Below, in pieces: positions 7,248 to 17,300 of a stretch of 64,000 nt of DNA. The stretch is taken from assembly GCA_035362835.1 (NCBI GenBank), contig DAOSDY010000006.1, positions 1-64,000 on the forward strand, in the 5' to 3' direction. This DNA comes from Melioribacteraceae bacterium. GTDB taxonomy: Bacteria; Bacteroidota; Ignavibacteria; Ignavibacteriales; Melioribacteraceae. The position numbers were made by a program, and so were the translations under genes. Positions within the stretch are counted from its first letter, which is position 1; the number at the start of each line of letters is the position of its first letter. The notes beneath the pieces were generated by a model that was not told the origin of the DNA, made no database searches, and worked only from the letters and a program-made list of their open reading frames with translations.

Positions 7248-9485
7248 TCAATGGCTGTTAAAAGGAAGTGAAAAATAAAAAGTAGCACCTTTATTAAATT
7301 CGCCTTCAGCCCAGGTCTCGCCACCATGCTTATGGACAATTCTTCTAACAGTTGCGAGACCTATGCCAGTGCCTTCATATTCTTCAGCAGAATGAAGTCG
7401 TTGAAAGACACCAAATAATTTATGAGCATACTTCATATCGAATCCAGCACCATTATCTTTAACATAAAAAACTATTTTATTATCCGGATTGCTGAAGGAT
7501 CCAATTTCAATTATTGGTGAGGATGCTTTTCTAGAATATTTAACAGCATTATTAATAAGATTAACGAATACAACTCTCATCAATGACGAATCTGCGGAAA
7601 GAGATGGAAGTTGACATAAATTCCACTCAATATTAGAGTTTTCGGAAGAATTCTTAATTTCCGTTATAACATTTCCAACCAGGAAGTTAAAATCGATAAT
7701 AGAATATTTAAGAGAAGCTCTGCCCATTTTAGAGAAATTCAATAAATCGTCGATTAGAATTCCCATTTCATTTGCAGAGGCCGTGATTATTTTTAGATAC
7801 CGCTTGCTTTTTGCATCCATATTGGAAGTATTGGAATCATGCAACAACTTAACAAAGCCATTTATATGCCGGAGGGGAGCACGAAGATCGTGTGAGACAG
7901 AATAAGAAAACGCTTCCAATTCTTTATTTACGGTTTCGAGTTCAGCGGTACGTTGTTTAATCCGCTGTTCAAGTTCAAGATTTAGATTATGTAATTCCAC
8001 TTCAGATTTCTTCCGATCGGAAATGTCATAAGAAAGAATAAAAACTCCTTCAGGCACGGGTTGAATGCTAAGCTCAAACCATCCTTTGGAGCCGTCCGGG
8101 AAATTGAATTCATTTTCAATATGTTGAGTAATACGTTCATCCATAGTTTTTTTAATTATGCGGTAAATCTCAAGTTGATCAATTCCGGGCCACATATCAG
8201 TATACTTATTTCCAAGGAGTTCATCTTTGTGACGACGGTTATGTTTATCAGCAGAATCATTTAGATAAATATAACGCCAGTCGAATCCGATGATCTGGCA
8301 TCCCTCCAACATATTATCAAGAGTAGAGCGAAACCTTTCTTCACTTTTTCTTAAGATATTATTTGCTTGTTCCAGTTCTTCAGTTCTTTTCAAGACTTTA
8401 GATTCAAGTTCCAGGTTAAGTTGTTTAATTTCTTTTTCCGCCGCCTGTCTAGTTTCAATTTCTTTTTCAAATTCAATATTGACTACTGACAACTGCTTAT
8501 TAATAAGTTTAATTTTCTCTTTGCTACGGAGTGCAACTTCAGCGATGTATGAAATAATTCCGCAGGTACTTATATAAATTGCCATACTAAGCCAATCGCC
8601 ATTATCTTTAATAAAAGGGACAGCAACAAAGATGGGCCATAAAAACAAAATTACGAAGCATGAAAAAAAGGTAGCAAACAGACCAGGACCGAATCCTCCG
8701 TAAATAGCAACTAAAGTAACTGCCGGATAAAAAGTGACCCACATAGTTCTTGCACCTAATGAATGTAAGGGCCATATTCTAAGAAGAGAAGCTAGTGTAA
8801 TTAACACAACAGTTAAAAGGAAAGGACTCCACACATTTTTAAATCTGGAGAAGTTACTTCCTAATAAATTGGCATTATTTTCCGACAGATATAAAAAATA
8901 TCCAACAGCAAAAAGGAGAAAAGAGATTGAAGATAATAAGGAAATAGGAGTAAAATTATCCGGGTAGAGAAGGGATTGACTATCGATAAAATAATTAAGA
9001 AATGCGAACAAAGAGATCGGGATGATTAGAGCGACAAGGATTTTCAGAGCATTATAGTTAAGCTTGCGAGAAGATAAAATAGAGGACCCGATAATAAAAA
9101 AATTAACCGCAGAAGCAGGTGCCATTCCAATAGAATTTATTTTTTTAATGGGGCTTATCGATTCAAAAAGAGAATCGATACCAAATTCCAGTTTAAAAAA
9201 ACTTGTAAACAGTGTTAATCCGCTTATAATTAATATTATTACTGCACCGGCATTGATAATTTGAATTCTCCATTTAATTCGTTCTGAACTATTAAGAAGC
9301 CAGAGACAAATTCCGGAGAGGATAAATGAAATAGATGAACTTGGTTTCATTACATCGTTTTTAAAATAAAACTGGTCGAGAATCGAGTCGTTGAAGAACC
9401 AACCGATAAAAAGGCCAAGCCCTATTAAGGAAACAATAAAACTTAAATATTTTGAAAGGACTTTATAAATTCTAACAGGATCCAT
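7248..9485 (-). CDS. Membrane sensor histidine kinase (multi-TM, PAS, phytochrome-type HisKA)
   Basis: A 745-residue kinase. Residues 1-205 hold about six hydrophobic segments, and 218-318 a further membrane module resembling DUF4118 (TMWVTFYPAVTLVAIYGGFGPGL). A coiled coil (~325-380) leads to a PAS domain (~383-495). H532 lies in SYSVSHDLRAPLRHINGF, the HisKA form common in phytochrome-like kinases that act on Rcp1-type regulators. The HATPase shows NLINNAVKYS, VKDNGAGFDM and GTGIGLATV. The ligand is unknown. It is first in the three-gene signalling block, and an 8-bp inverted repeat lies upstream at 9583-9606. Confidence 0.85.
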   Translation of the reverse strand: MDPVRIYKVLSKYLSFIVSLIGLGLFIGWFFNDSILDQFYFKNDVMKPSSSISFILSGICLWLLNSSERIKWRIQIINAGAVIILIISGLTLFTSFFKLEFGIDSLFESISPIKKINSIGMAPASAVNFFIIGSSILSSRKLNYNALKILVALIIPISLFAFLNYFIDSQSLLYPDNFTPISLLSSISFLLFAVGYFLYLSENNANLLGSNFSRFKNVWSPFLLTVVLITLASLLRIWPLHSLGARTMWVTFYPAVTLVAIYGGFGPGLFATFFSCFVILFLWPIFVAVPFIKDNGDWLSMAIYISTCGIISYIAEVALRSKEKIKLINKQLSVVNIEFEKEIETRQAAEKEIKQLNLELESKVLKRTEELEQANNILRKSEERFRSTLDNMLEGCQIIGFDWRYIYLNDSADKHNRRHKDELLGNKYTDMWPGIDQLEIYRIIKKTMDERITQHIENEFNFPDGSKGWFELSIQPVPEGVFILSYDISDRKKSEVELHNLNLELEQRIKQRTAELETVNKELEAFSYSVSHDLRAPLRHINGFVKLLHDSNTSNMDAKSKRYLKIITASANEMGILIDDLLNFSKMGRASLKYSIIDFNFLVGNVITEIKNSSENSNIEWNLCQLPSLSADSSLMRVVFVNLINNAVKYSRKASSPIIEIGSFSNPDNKIVFYVKDNGAGFDMKYAHKLFGVFQRLHSAEEYEGTGIGLATVRRIVHKHGGETWAEGEFNKGATFYFSLPFNSH

Positions 9486-9898
9486 AATCCCCTATCCTAA
9501 GAAACTTAGAAATTAAAAGTGGTTATGCAAAACAAAAAAGATATTATGTTCATTTCAGGAAGGGCATTTTGGGATAAAGCAGTCCATTGGGAAATATTCC
9601 AATGGATTAGAGCGGAAACGCGATAATATTCTTGATAATGATTCATAAAGTTAAGGATGAAAATTATGTCCTGTTCCTAATGATGATCATTTCATTTTTA
9701 ATTTAATTAAAAAAATATTCTTTTACCATAATTAAATTTTCACGAATAAAAAAGACAATATAGACAGACAACTAAATATTAACTCCCGACAAACGACAAA
9801 TTGTCTTCCGGATATTATTGAATACAAGACTCAGAAGAAGTTAAATAAAAGATTGTGAATTGAGCAATACAGATAAATTATTTTTTTACCAGATTGCG

Positions 9899-9988
9899 CT
9901 TTAGGATGTGGGGATAAGGTTTACGGAGGAGTACTACATGAAGAGATATAACCTCACAGATAAAGACTTAATTAAGATTGAAGATTGA
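9899..9988 (+). pseudogene. Portal protein C-terminal remnant 1
   Basis: The frame reads L-stop-DVGIRFTEEYYMKRYNL followed by TDKDLIKIED and a stop, against LYDMGIRFTEEYFNKRYNL in the portal gene. A 22-nt stretch starting ATAAGGTTTACG is identical at 4593-4614 and 9914-9935. The TAG at 9902-9904 replaces a Tyr codon. Nothing upstream continues the portal frame, so only the tail survives. Confidence 0.85.
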
Positions 9989-10014
9989 GATTCTTCGCTT
10001 CGCTCAGGACAAGC

Positions 10015-10050
10015 TTGAATGAGAAGGATTTTGAGAAATTGACTAATTGA
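10015..10050 (+). pseudogene. Portal-tail remnant 2
   Basis: A short frame LNEKDFEKLTN and stop resembles the NLTDKDLIKIED tail of remnant 1 and shares the 14-nt string GAGAAGGATTTTGA (10021-10034) with remnant 3. It is too short for certainty. Confidence 0.45.
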
Positions 10051-10133
10051 GAATTTGTTTTATAAATTAATTCTGAATGTTTCCATTTATTAACATAACA
10101 AATAGATGATAATTATAAAGAAGGTATCAATTA

Positions 10134-10354
10134 ATGAATTATGATGATTACATAATATAGAAGAAAAATATTCGAAAATGTTTCCAGAGAAAAATAAGGG
10201 ATCACAAACAGCAGGCGCTTTGGTATTCTCTTTCGGATATGAGCGTGCGGGCGAGATTTTGGAGGAAGCGATTAGAAAAGACTGCAGAATAAGAATAGTT
10301 TACGGCGAGGGGGAAGATAATTTAGAGAAAATAATGTTTGTAAAAAGGAAATGA
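10134..10354 (+). pseudogene. Small frameshifted phage-region gene of unknown function
   Basis: An AAGAAGG site at 10118-10124 precedes ATG 10134 (MNYDDYII, then TAG). In another frame the reading continues HNIEEKYSKMFPEKNKG from 10151, through a 58-codon run beginning at ATG 10178 (MFPEKNKGSQTAGALVFSF...) and ending at 10354. A single indel near 10150 would join the two into one ~73-residue protein. I do not recognise the family. If 10178 is a genuine start, a 58-aa protein could still be made. Confidence 0.4.
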
Positions 10355-10460
10355 AAAGATTTTAAGTTACTAGTTGTGAGTCACATATTGATAAAATAAT
10401 TTTATTATGAGTATACAGAAACTTTTACGTTTTTGGATAATGTTTATTGCGTATTATTAA

Positions 10461-10508
10461 ATGAAGAAACACAATTTAAACGAGAAGGATTTTGACGTAT
10501 TGGGATAA
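10461..10508 (+). pseudogene. Portal-tail remnant 3
   Basis: The frame YY-stop-MKKHNLNEKDFDVLG-stop parallels EYYMKRYNLTDKDLIKIED of remnant 1, with GAGAAGGATTTTGA at 10482-10495 repeating 10021-10034. It is consistent with a further diverged copy of the portal 3' end. Confidence 0.5.
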
Positions 10509-10533
10509 TACATAAAATATTAATTTGGATTAA

Positions 10534-13500
10534 TTAGTTATTAGGCAATATAAAGTAATATTGTAAACCATATATCTGAAGTGGTAGAATCTTTTTTTCT
10601 TTAATTAAATAACAAAGTGTACCTATCTGCTCAGGATATTTATTACCGGGGACAATCCTTCTAACATCATCAAGATTTGATAAATCTAATTCTAATTTAT
10701 TTTCAGTAAAAAATGAATCTATAAATAATTGAGATTCTTTTACTGTTGTTGAGATATTATAATGTGCAACATCTGCAGGTAAAGACTTAATATATTTAGT
10801 ATCAGTTTCAATAGTTTTATTTGAACCGCGAGGTTTTTTTGAATAAGTAATAATTATATCATCTCCTTTAGAATATATGAACGAATCACTATAGACTATA
10901 TTAAATAAACGATCCGAAAAATCGGATAATAACTTAGAGGATAGATTGATAAATTGTTTAATATTCTTTCTAATATACGGGATTTTTTCTTTCTCGTTGT
11001 GCGATAGTATCTTATCAAATTCAATAAACAAATTATAAAATGTACCTAAGTCTTTACTATTCCATAAATCAGTTATTGGCTGAATAATATATTTATAAAA
11101 GGTGGAATTATTTGGATAAGGGATTAAAAATATTTTTGAAAAACCACTTCTTTCAATATTGCTAAATTCATTATAACAGTCCTCGGGACCAACATAATTA
11201 CGACCAAAATCTTTAATAATATTTTCGGGATAATGTTCATATCTTTTACTTCCTAGAATGAGTTTAGAAGAAATAAATAAATACTCTTTATAACTATATT
11301 CAATATTATGACAATACTTGCGAGAAGCTTCAAAGAAAGTTTCATCTTCTAATGATTGTGATTTTATATGATCTGCTAATAAGTATAAATTTTTAATATA
11401 TTTTTTATTGAAGTTCTTCAACGGGATTCCACTGACAAGCTGGCGCGCGTGGATGGAAGATTCCAATTCATTAAATAATTCTTCAAATGTTTTTAAAGCA
11501 GAGCTAATAACACGTGCAGCATATGAATCATCTCTTGATAATGACTTATTTTCATTTTCGACTAACTTAGTGAAATCTGGAAGGTATTCTAAATTTCTAA
11601 AACGTAAGGACCAATTACGAATTTCATTTTTACCAAATACATCAGATAGTGAGGGGGTCTCTAAATCCAGAATATAGAAGGCAAAGGAATTAATTAAGTA
11701 TTTGATTCGCTCGAAGTTAAATTTATTTTTCTCTAAAAATTGTATTATTCCATCTTCTGATTCTTTATCTGAATTATATAAAACCAATATTTCGTCTACT
11801 ATTCTTTCAAGAGTGGAATAATGAGTTGGTGAGAGAATTGCTGAAAAAGTTTTTATTTTTTTTCTGTAATGGATACTGGAATCATTAGTTTCTGATGGTT
11901 TTCTATCCTCATTTATACCATATAGCTGAACTAAATAATCTTCAAGTGAATACCCATAATTACTTTTAATACTATTATTCAGCTCGACTAGTATTGGATG
12001 TACCTTCCATGCTCCTTTTTCAGCTTTGCTTTTAAGCAATAGGTTTGAGTCCGCTAGACGTTTTAATATCATTAGATTATTTTTGTTCTCAAAATGCGCA
12101 TCAATTTCTAAAATATATGAATCAAGGTAAATATGTCTAAGTAAATCGATACATTTATTTAATGTTTTATTACTGATTTTACCCCCAGAAAAGATTAACT
12201 TATTTAAGGATTCTTTAAAGAATTTATCATTTTCTAAATATTCTTTTATATTAGATAATAATGCCGCAGGAATAATTGAAGGAGCTAATCCTAATACATT
12301 AAATTGTTTGGTCTCAAAATGTTGCTTTGCAGCTTCAATATATGCGCGAAAACCTACAATTACTCTTTTCTTTTCTTCCATACCAAAAATATGTTGTAAA
12401 AATTTCTTACTAATTTGGAATGAACGATTATTTGTTTTTGAAAATGCTGATAAACGTTTTTGAATAGCCTCCGCAGCTTGTTCTGGTGATATTTGTGGCA
12501 TATTAATAGTGAGAGGTGCATCAAAGAAAGAAGTTAATTTTTGATCTAACTTAATTTTTTCACGCCATTCAGGTAATCCAGAAATAAAAAAAGCTATATT
12601 TATTGAGTTATCATGAAATCTGTTTTTATATAGTTGAAGAGAGGATAGAAAATCAAAAACAATAGTTTGATTAATATTCTTGTGTAAATCATCAATATAA
12701 ATAACAAAACCAACAGTTCTTTTAGATATTTGAAGTTCCATCATAAGTTCTTCATAATCAGTATTATCAACTTTAATATTCTGCGTATGGTAAATACTTT
12801 TTATTTTTTTAGTTAATTGATTTTCAAAATCTAAATTGTATTGAGGTACGTTCATTTTTTCTGGAATTATAATTCGTACAGGTTCGATTTTTCGTAATAT
12901 GAATTGTGGTTTAAAGTAATCATAAAAAGTGGTTTTCCCTGTACCTAATGCTCCTTCAACTAAAAATCCTTTACCAAAAAAATCAAATGTATTGGTAGTT
13001 AATTTTTTCCACATCCATTGAAATGGTTCAGTACCGACTAATATTCTTTCAAAAAGATTCTCTTCGATCATAGAGAAGCCATTAGAACTTGGGAAAGGAT
13101 TAGATATAAGATTTAATTCCTCCCACCATTCTAGTGAGTTAACACCTAGTTCATTTTCGTTTGGCTCTTCGAAAACTATATCATCAAGAATTGAAAATAT
13201 TTCTTTATCGAGTTGATCCTTCTCAAGCTTCTTTTTTTCAATTTCTGCTATAAGTTCTGGTTCTCTTTTCTGAATAATATCTTTTTTTAATAATTCTATT
13301 TTTTTATCGTCTTCAAGATTTCTTAATAGTTGCATGTCTGTGAATTCTTTATTAAGCTGTTTAAGTAATAAGTCATATTCTTCAACTTGCACATTAGTAT
13401 TCTTAATAAATGGAATACTAAACATATATTTTCCTAGATCTTCAATACTTTTAATAGAATGATTTTTTATAAGTAATACTATTAATTTGTCAACGATTTC

Positions 13501-13650
13501 TTTATCCTTAACTGAACCGGACAGTTTGCATTTGTTTACAAAGTACTCATGCTTCAACTTTTTATAAGTTGTTTTATCATATATCTCTTTATTAGTTAGT
13601 AGTTTATAATTTGCCTTAATAAATGAATTGATAGCAGCATCCTTATCCAT
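10534..13650 (-). CDS. Large AAA-like P-loop ATPase of unknown function
   Basis: A 1038-residue protein I cannot assign to a named family. Residues 1-105 are helical, followed by a charged coiled coil (~110-155). A motif WWEELNLISNPFPSS at 176-189, typical of the lead-in to ORC/TniB/ExeA-like AAA+ domains, precedes Walker A GALGTGKT at 233-240 and Walker B FVIYIDD at 315-321; AFFISGLPEWR looks like sensor 1. The C-terminal ~550 residues are unrecognised. It is the last gene of the defence run, 59 bp after the metallopeptidase, and visibly more AT-rich than hsdR. A defence role (regulatory or effector ATPase) is inferred from position only; it could be a separate STAND-like system. Confidence 0.7.
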   Translation of the reverse strand: MDKDAAINSFIKANYKLLTNKEIYDKTTYKKLKHEYFVNKCKLSGSVKDKEIVDKLIVLLIKNHSIKSIEDLGKYMFSIPFIKNTNVQVEEYDLLLKQLNKEFTDMQLLRNLEDDKKIELLKKDIIQKREPELIAEIEKKKLEKDQLDKEIFSILDDIVFEEPNENELGVNSLEWWEELNLISNPFPSSNGFSMIEENLFERILVGTEPFQWMWKKLTTNTFDFFGKGFLVEGALGTGKTTFYDYFKPQFILRKIEPVRIIIPEKMNVPQYNLDFENQLTKKIKSIYHTQNIKVDNTDYEELMMELQISKRTVGFVIYIDDLHKNINQTIVFDFLSSLQLYKNRFHDNSINIAFFISGLPEWREKIKLDQKLTSFFDAPLTINMPQISPEQAAEAIQKRLSAFSKTNNRSFQISKKFLQHIFGMEEKKRVIVGFRAYIEAAKQHFETKQFNVLGLAPSIIPAALLSNIKEYLENDKFFKESLNKLIFSGGKISNKTLNKCIDLLRHIYLDSYILEIDAHFENKNNLMILKRLADSNLLLKSKAEKGAWKVHPILVELNNSIKSNYGYSLEDYLVQLYGINEDRKPSETNDSSIHYRKKIKTFSAILSPTHYSTLERIVDEILVLYNSDKESEDGIIQFLEKNKFNFERIKYLINSFAFYILDLETPSLSDVFGKNEIRNWSLRFRNLEYLPDFTKLVENENKSLSRDDSYAARVISSALKTFEELFNELESSIHARQLVSGIPLKNFNKKYIKNLYLLADHIKSQSLEDETFFEASRKYCHNIEYSYKEYLFISSKLILGSKRYEHYPENIIKDFGRNYVGPEDCYNEFSNIERSGFSKIFLIPYPNNSTFYKYIIQPITDLWNSKDLGTFYNLFIEFDKILSHNEKEKIPYIRKNIKQFINLSSKLLSDFSDRLFNIVYSDSFIYSKGDDIIITYSKKPRGSNKTIETDTKYIKSLPADVAHYNISTTVKESQLFIDSFFTENKLELDLSNLDDVRRIVPGNKYPEQIGTLCYLIKEKKILPLQIYGLQYYFILPNN

Positions 13651-13709
13651 TTTCGCCTCGCTTCAATACAATGTTAAATAAATATACTGTTATAATATTG
13701 TAATACTAA

Positions 13710-14387
13710 TTACAAATCCATACCGGCGCCGTTCTTTTTGAGCCAATCAACTTTATCTAAATAATTTGGGATTAGTTTATCAACTTCATTCCAAAATGCT
13801 TTAGTATGATTTTTTATTTTCAAATGAACCAGTTCATGAACAACAATATAATTTAGCACTGCGTAAGGAGCCATTATACATTTCCAATGAAAATTAAGAT
13901 TACCTTCTTGAGTGCATGAAGCCCAACGGTTTTGAATATCTATGATTCTCACTTTATTCGGGCTTACTCCTAACTTCTTTTTATAATCTTCAATTCTTTT
14001 TATGATTTTTGGGAAACCATTTGTTTTATAAAAATTCACGAAGTGTTCTTTGGCTTTAACCTTTTCTGATTTCCTTAAATAAAAACGACCGTTTTTTAAT
14101 ACAAGGGGTTCTTCAATTGTATCTATTAGTTTTAACGCATAACTCCTACCTAAGTAAAGAAATGATTGGCCACTTACAAATTCTCTATTTCTATGAGATT
14201 CATTTAATATTCTTTGTTCAGTCCATACCTTATAAATACGATATTCTTTCTTCTTGAGAACTTCTTCAACTTTAGCCAAAGGTAAATTCTTTGGCGCGTG
14301 AACAGTAATTGAACCATCGCGTTCAATATAGATGCTAAGTGTTTTACGAGCACTACGAGTTAATGTTAATTGTAATTGATCAAGCAT
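13710..14387 (-). CDS. YgjP-type zinc metallopeptidase (DUF45) of the restriction locus
   Basis: A 225-residue member of the YgjP/DUF45 M48-like family, with HELVH at 194-198, a third zinc ligand candidate in the following NHTKAFW, and the family motif NRWASC at 163-168. This family commonly sits next to hsdR in type I restriction operons, which fits here: its ATG overlaps the end of hsdR by 8 nt, implying translational coupling. The substrate is unknown; processing or turnover of restriction subunits is a reasonable guess but not shown. Length is normal and the active site intact. Confidence 0.85.
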   Translation of the reverse strand: MLDQLQLTLTRSARKTLSIYIERDGSITVHAPKNLPLAKVEEVLKKKEYRIYKVWTEQRILNESHRNREFVSGQSFLYLGRSYALKLIDTIEEPLVLKNGRFYLRKSEKVKAKEHFVNFYKTNGFPKIIKRIEDYKKKLGVSPNKVRIIDIQNRWASCTQEGNLNFHWKCIMAPYAVLNYIVVHELVHLKIKNHTKAFWNEVDKLIPNYLDKVDWLKKNGAGMDL

Positions 14388-17300
14388 TTTTAATTCTTCG
14401 TAATTCTTGTTCTCGATTTCTTGCTAATTTAATAAGTTCTGCTGTAATTACATCGTGCTTCTTTGAAATTGATTCTATCCCAGAAAAATACTTTAGTTCA
14501 TCTTTAACCTTTCCTTCCAACTCATGAATTGCCGCATCATGCTGCCAAAGATTATGGTCATTCAAAGCATAAAGAATGTGGTTAATTACTATTTCGGTAA
14601 TTCTAGCGATATTCTTTAAGTCTTCTTCAGATGGTTTTTCAGTTTGATATGTAATTGCGATCATTAGATCGAAGAAAGGAGCTTTTTCTTTAGATACATA
14701 ATTGTTATCATTTTCTCTCCCTTGTCTCAGATCATCACGAAGTTTTTCAAATTCTAATACTTGTCGATCCCAATCATCGGCGTGATTTTTAACAATATTA
14801 TCAAGACGTTCTTCCAAGCTCATGAAAAGAGCAGGGTCTTTCTCCATTTCGACTTTAATGTGTTTTCTTATTGCATGTTCCATTTCAGATGCTTTAGATT
14901 TTGGATTCAACGCGAACTTTGCCACCTCTTTAGGAAAATCCTCGGAAAGCAAACTTACAGGTGGAATTTTGCTTTCAATACCAAATGACACTAAATATTT
15001 ATCAATTAGCTTGCGAACCTTAGCGCCAGCCCATTTTAAATCCATAGTTTCATCTTTGTAACGGTTTCTAATTCTAATAAGCAAGTAACCAAATCTTTTA
15101 GCGGGGACCCAATACTTATCGGCGTCTTTGACATTAAAAAGCAAATCCAGACTTGAGAAGAAATGACGAAGATAAACATCAAGTTCAGCTCTAAACTTTG
15201 GGGTAGCAGCAAGTTCAATGCATTTTTCTGCTACTTCAAATTCATAATACTGATTATCAATTTTTTGTTGAACAAATTTTTCGATATCCTTAACATCGTT
15301 TTCAATGAAGAATTTAATTAATCTTTGATAGCGAGCTTCAAGAGCAGGTAATTCTTTATTCAAATCACGAAAGAATGCATTTAAATCATCGAGAGACTTT
15401 TGATCTACTTTATCATCATTGTAAATAGCCAATGCTTCTCTTAAATGTTCGGCAACGCCATAATAATCAACTACAATTCCATTCTTTTTAAAAGCGCCTT
15501 TAGGACGATTAACCCTAGCGACGGCTTGTAATAAATCATGTTCTCGTAAATTTTTATCAAGATACATGACTTGTTCAATTGGCGCATCGAAACCAGTAAG
15601 AAGTCGATCGCAAACACATAAAATGGCAACTCCGGTGTCCGGTTTTTCAAAATTGAAATCTTTCTTAAAATTATCCTTTGCCTTTAATTCAGCAGCATCA
15701 TTTCTTGCTTTAGTTATGAAAGCTTCTTCATTATTACTGACTTGTGTAACATAAGCCGCAACTTTACAAAACTCCATTTGTTTAATTAGTTCATCATCCT
15801 TTTCACCATCCGGTTTTGCTTTTTCCGCATCTATTTTTTTCTTTAAAGCATTTTCAATTTCGTATTTATAAAGAACAGCTCCTTTTATTGAACTCGCGAC
15901 AACTTGCGCTTTGAAACCATTTGGTAATATTTCCCTTGTATAATGTTCAATTATATCTTCTGAAATTTTGATAACTCTTTTTTCAGATTCGAGATAAGCA
16001 ATCATGTTCCCGTAACGTCTAATGATCTCCTCTTTTTCTTCTTTTGTTCTAGACTTAAACATATCCTCAAATTCATTACGGAATATATTTTTATCAAGTA
16101 TCTGATCTTTACTTGTGCGTCCAATATAAAGTATATCAAGTGTCGCTCGATCATCAACGGAATCTTTCATTTTATATGTATCAATAAAGCTGTTAAAACG
16201 CTGGTGCGTTTTTAGTTTGTGCCTATCTGTAAGAAGTGGGGTTCCAGTGAAAGCGATTTTAGTTGATTCAGGAAAGGCATCAAATATATTTTCGCTCATT
16301 ATACCGCCTTGTGTTCGATGAGCTTCATCAATGAGTAAAATGATTTTATCCGATTCACTGATTGTTGCAAAAGATTCATATTCGGGAACAACTCCTTCCT
16401 CAACGTAAGCTTTCATCAAGCTTGAAGAATATCGGATTTTTTCTTCGAGAAATTTGTGGACCATAACCATATTAAGATTTGGAATTGCCGGACTTAATTC
16501 TTTTTCAAGATCAGCACGATGTTCTATTACAGTAACTTTTTCTTCAGTAAGATCGGCTGTTTTACTAAGTTGTTCCTCCAGATCGGTTCTATCATTAATT
16601 AAAATAACTTTGTATTCTTTCAAGTCTTCATAAGCACGCATTCTGCGAATTAAGAAAACCATGGTTAATGATTTACCAGAACCTTGAGTATGCCAAATAA
16701 CACCGGATCGATCGAATGGAGTTGGTTGAGTTCTAATTCTGTGAATGATCTTATGAACCGCGCGATATTGCTGGTAGCGGCAAACAACTTTCACTTCTTT
16801 CCCGCTGTCGGTTGTCATAAATACAGTGAAGTGTTTTAAAATATCTATGACAACTTCTCTATTAAGCATACCATGGATTAATACATCTTGACGCTCTTCC
16901 GGTTTTAGTTCGAGTTCCAATTCTTCATTAATGTCTTTATCAAAATACTTTTTGTTTTCTTCCGGGAAAATATCCTTCCAATTATAATAGTAATCAAAAT
17001 CGGCAGAAATTGAACCAAAACGCGCTTCCGTTCCGTGGGTAATTATGCTAAATAAATTTGTATGAAATAGACGTTCCTCTCCTTCCTTAACGCCATAACG
17101 ATCATCTCTAAGATTTGCATAACGGCGTATTTGATCAAAAGCTTCAGAAAGAGGTTCGCTGCAATCAAAATCTTTGCACTCAATAACCACAAACGGAAGT
17201 CCATTGACAAATAAGACAATATCTGGACGAATATGATTTTTAGTAGAACCGGGAGTATCTAAGCGGAATTGGTTGATCGCTACAAAAGAATTGTTAAGAG

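Larger units (their letters stand above)
9486..10533. other. 1-kb debris region between kinase block and defence island
   Basis: No intact gene is seen. The region holds an 8-bp inverted repeat (TCCATTGG at 9583-9590, CCAATGGA at 9599-9606) in the kinase leader, three remnants of a portal C-terminus (9899-9988, 10015-10050, 10461-10508) and a small frameshifted reading frame (10134-10354). The rest is AT-rich without recognisable signals. Confidence 0.7.
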
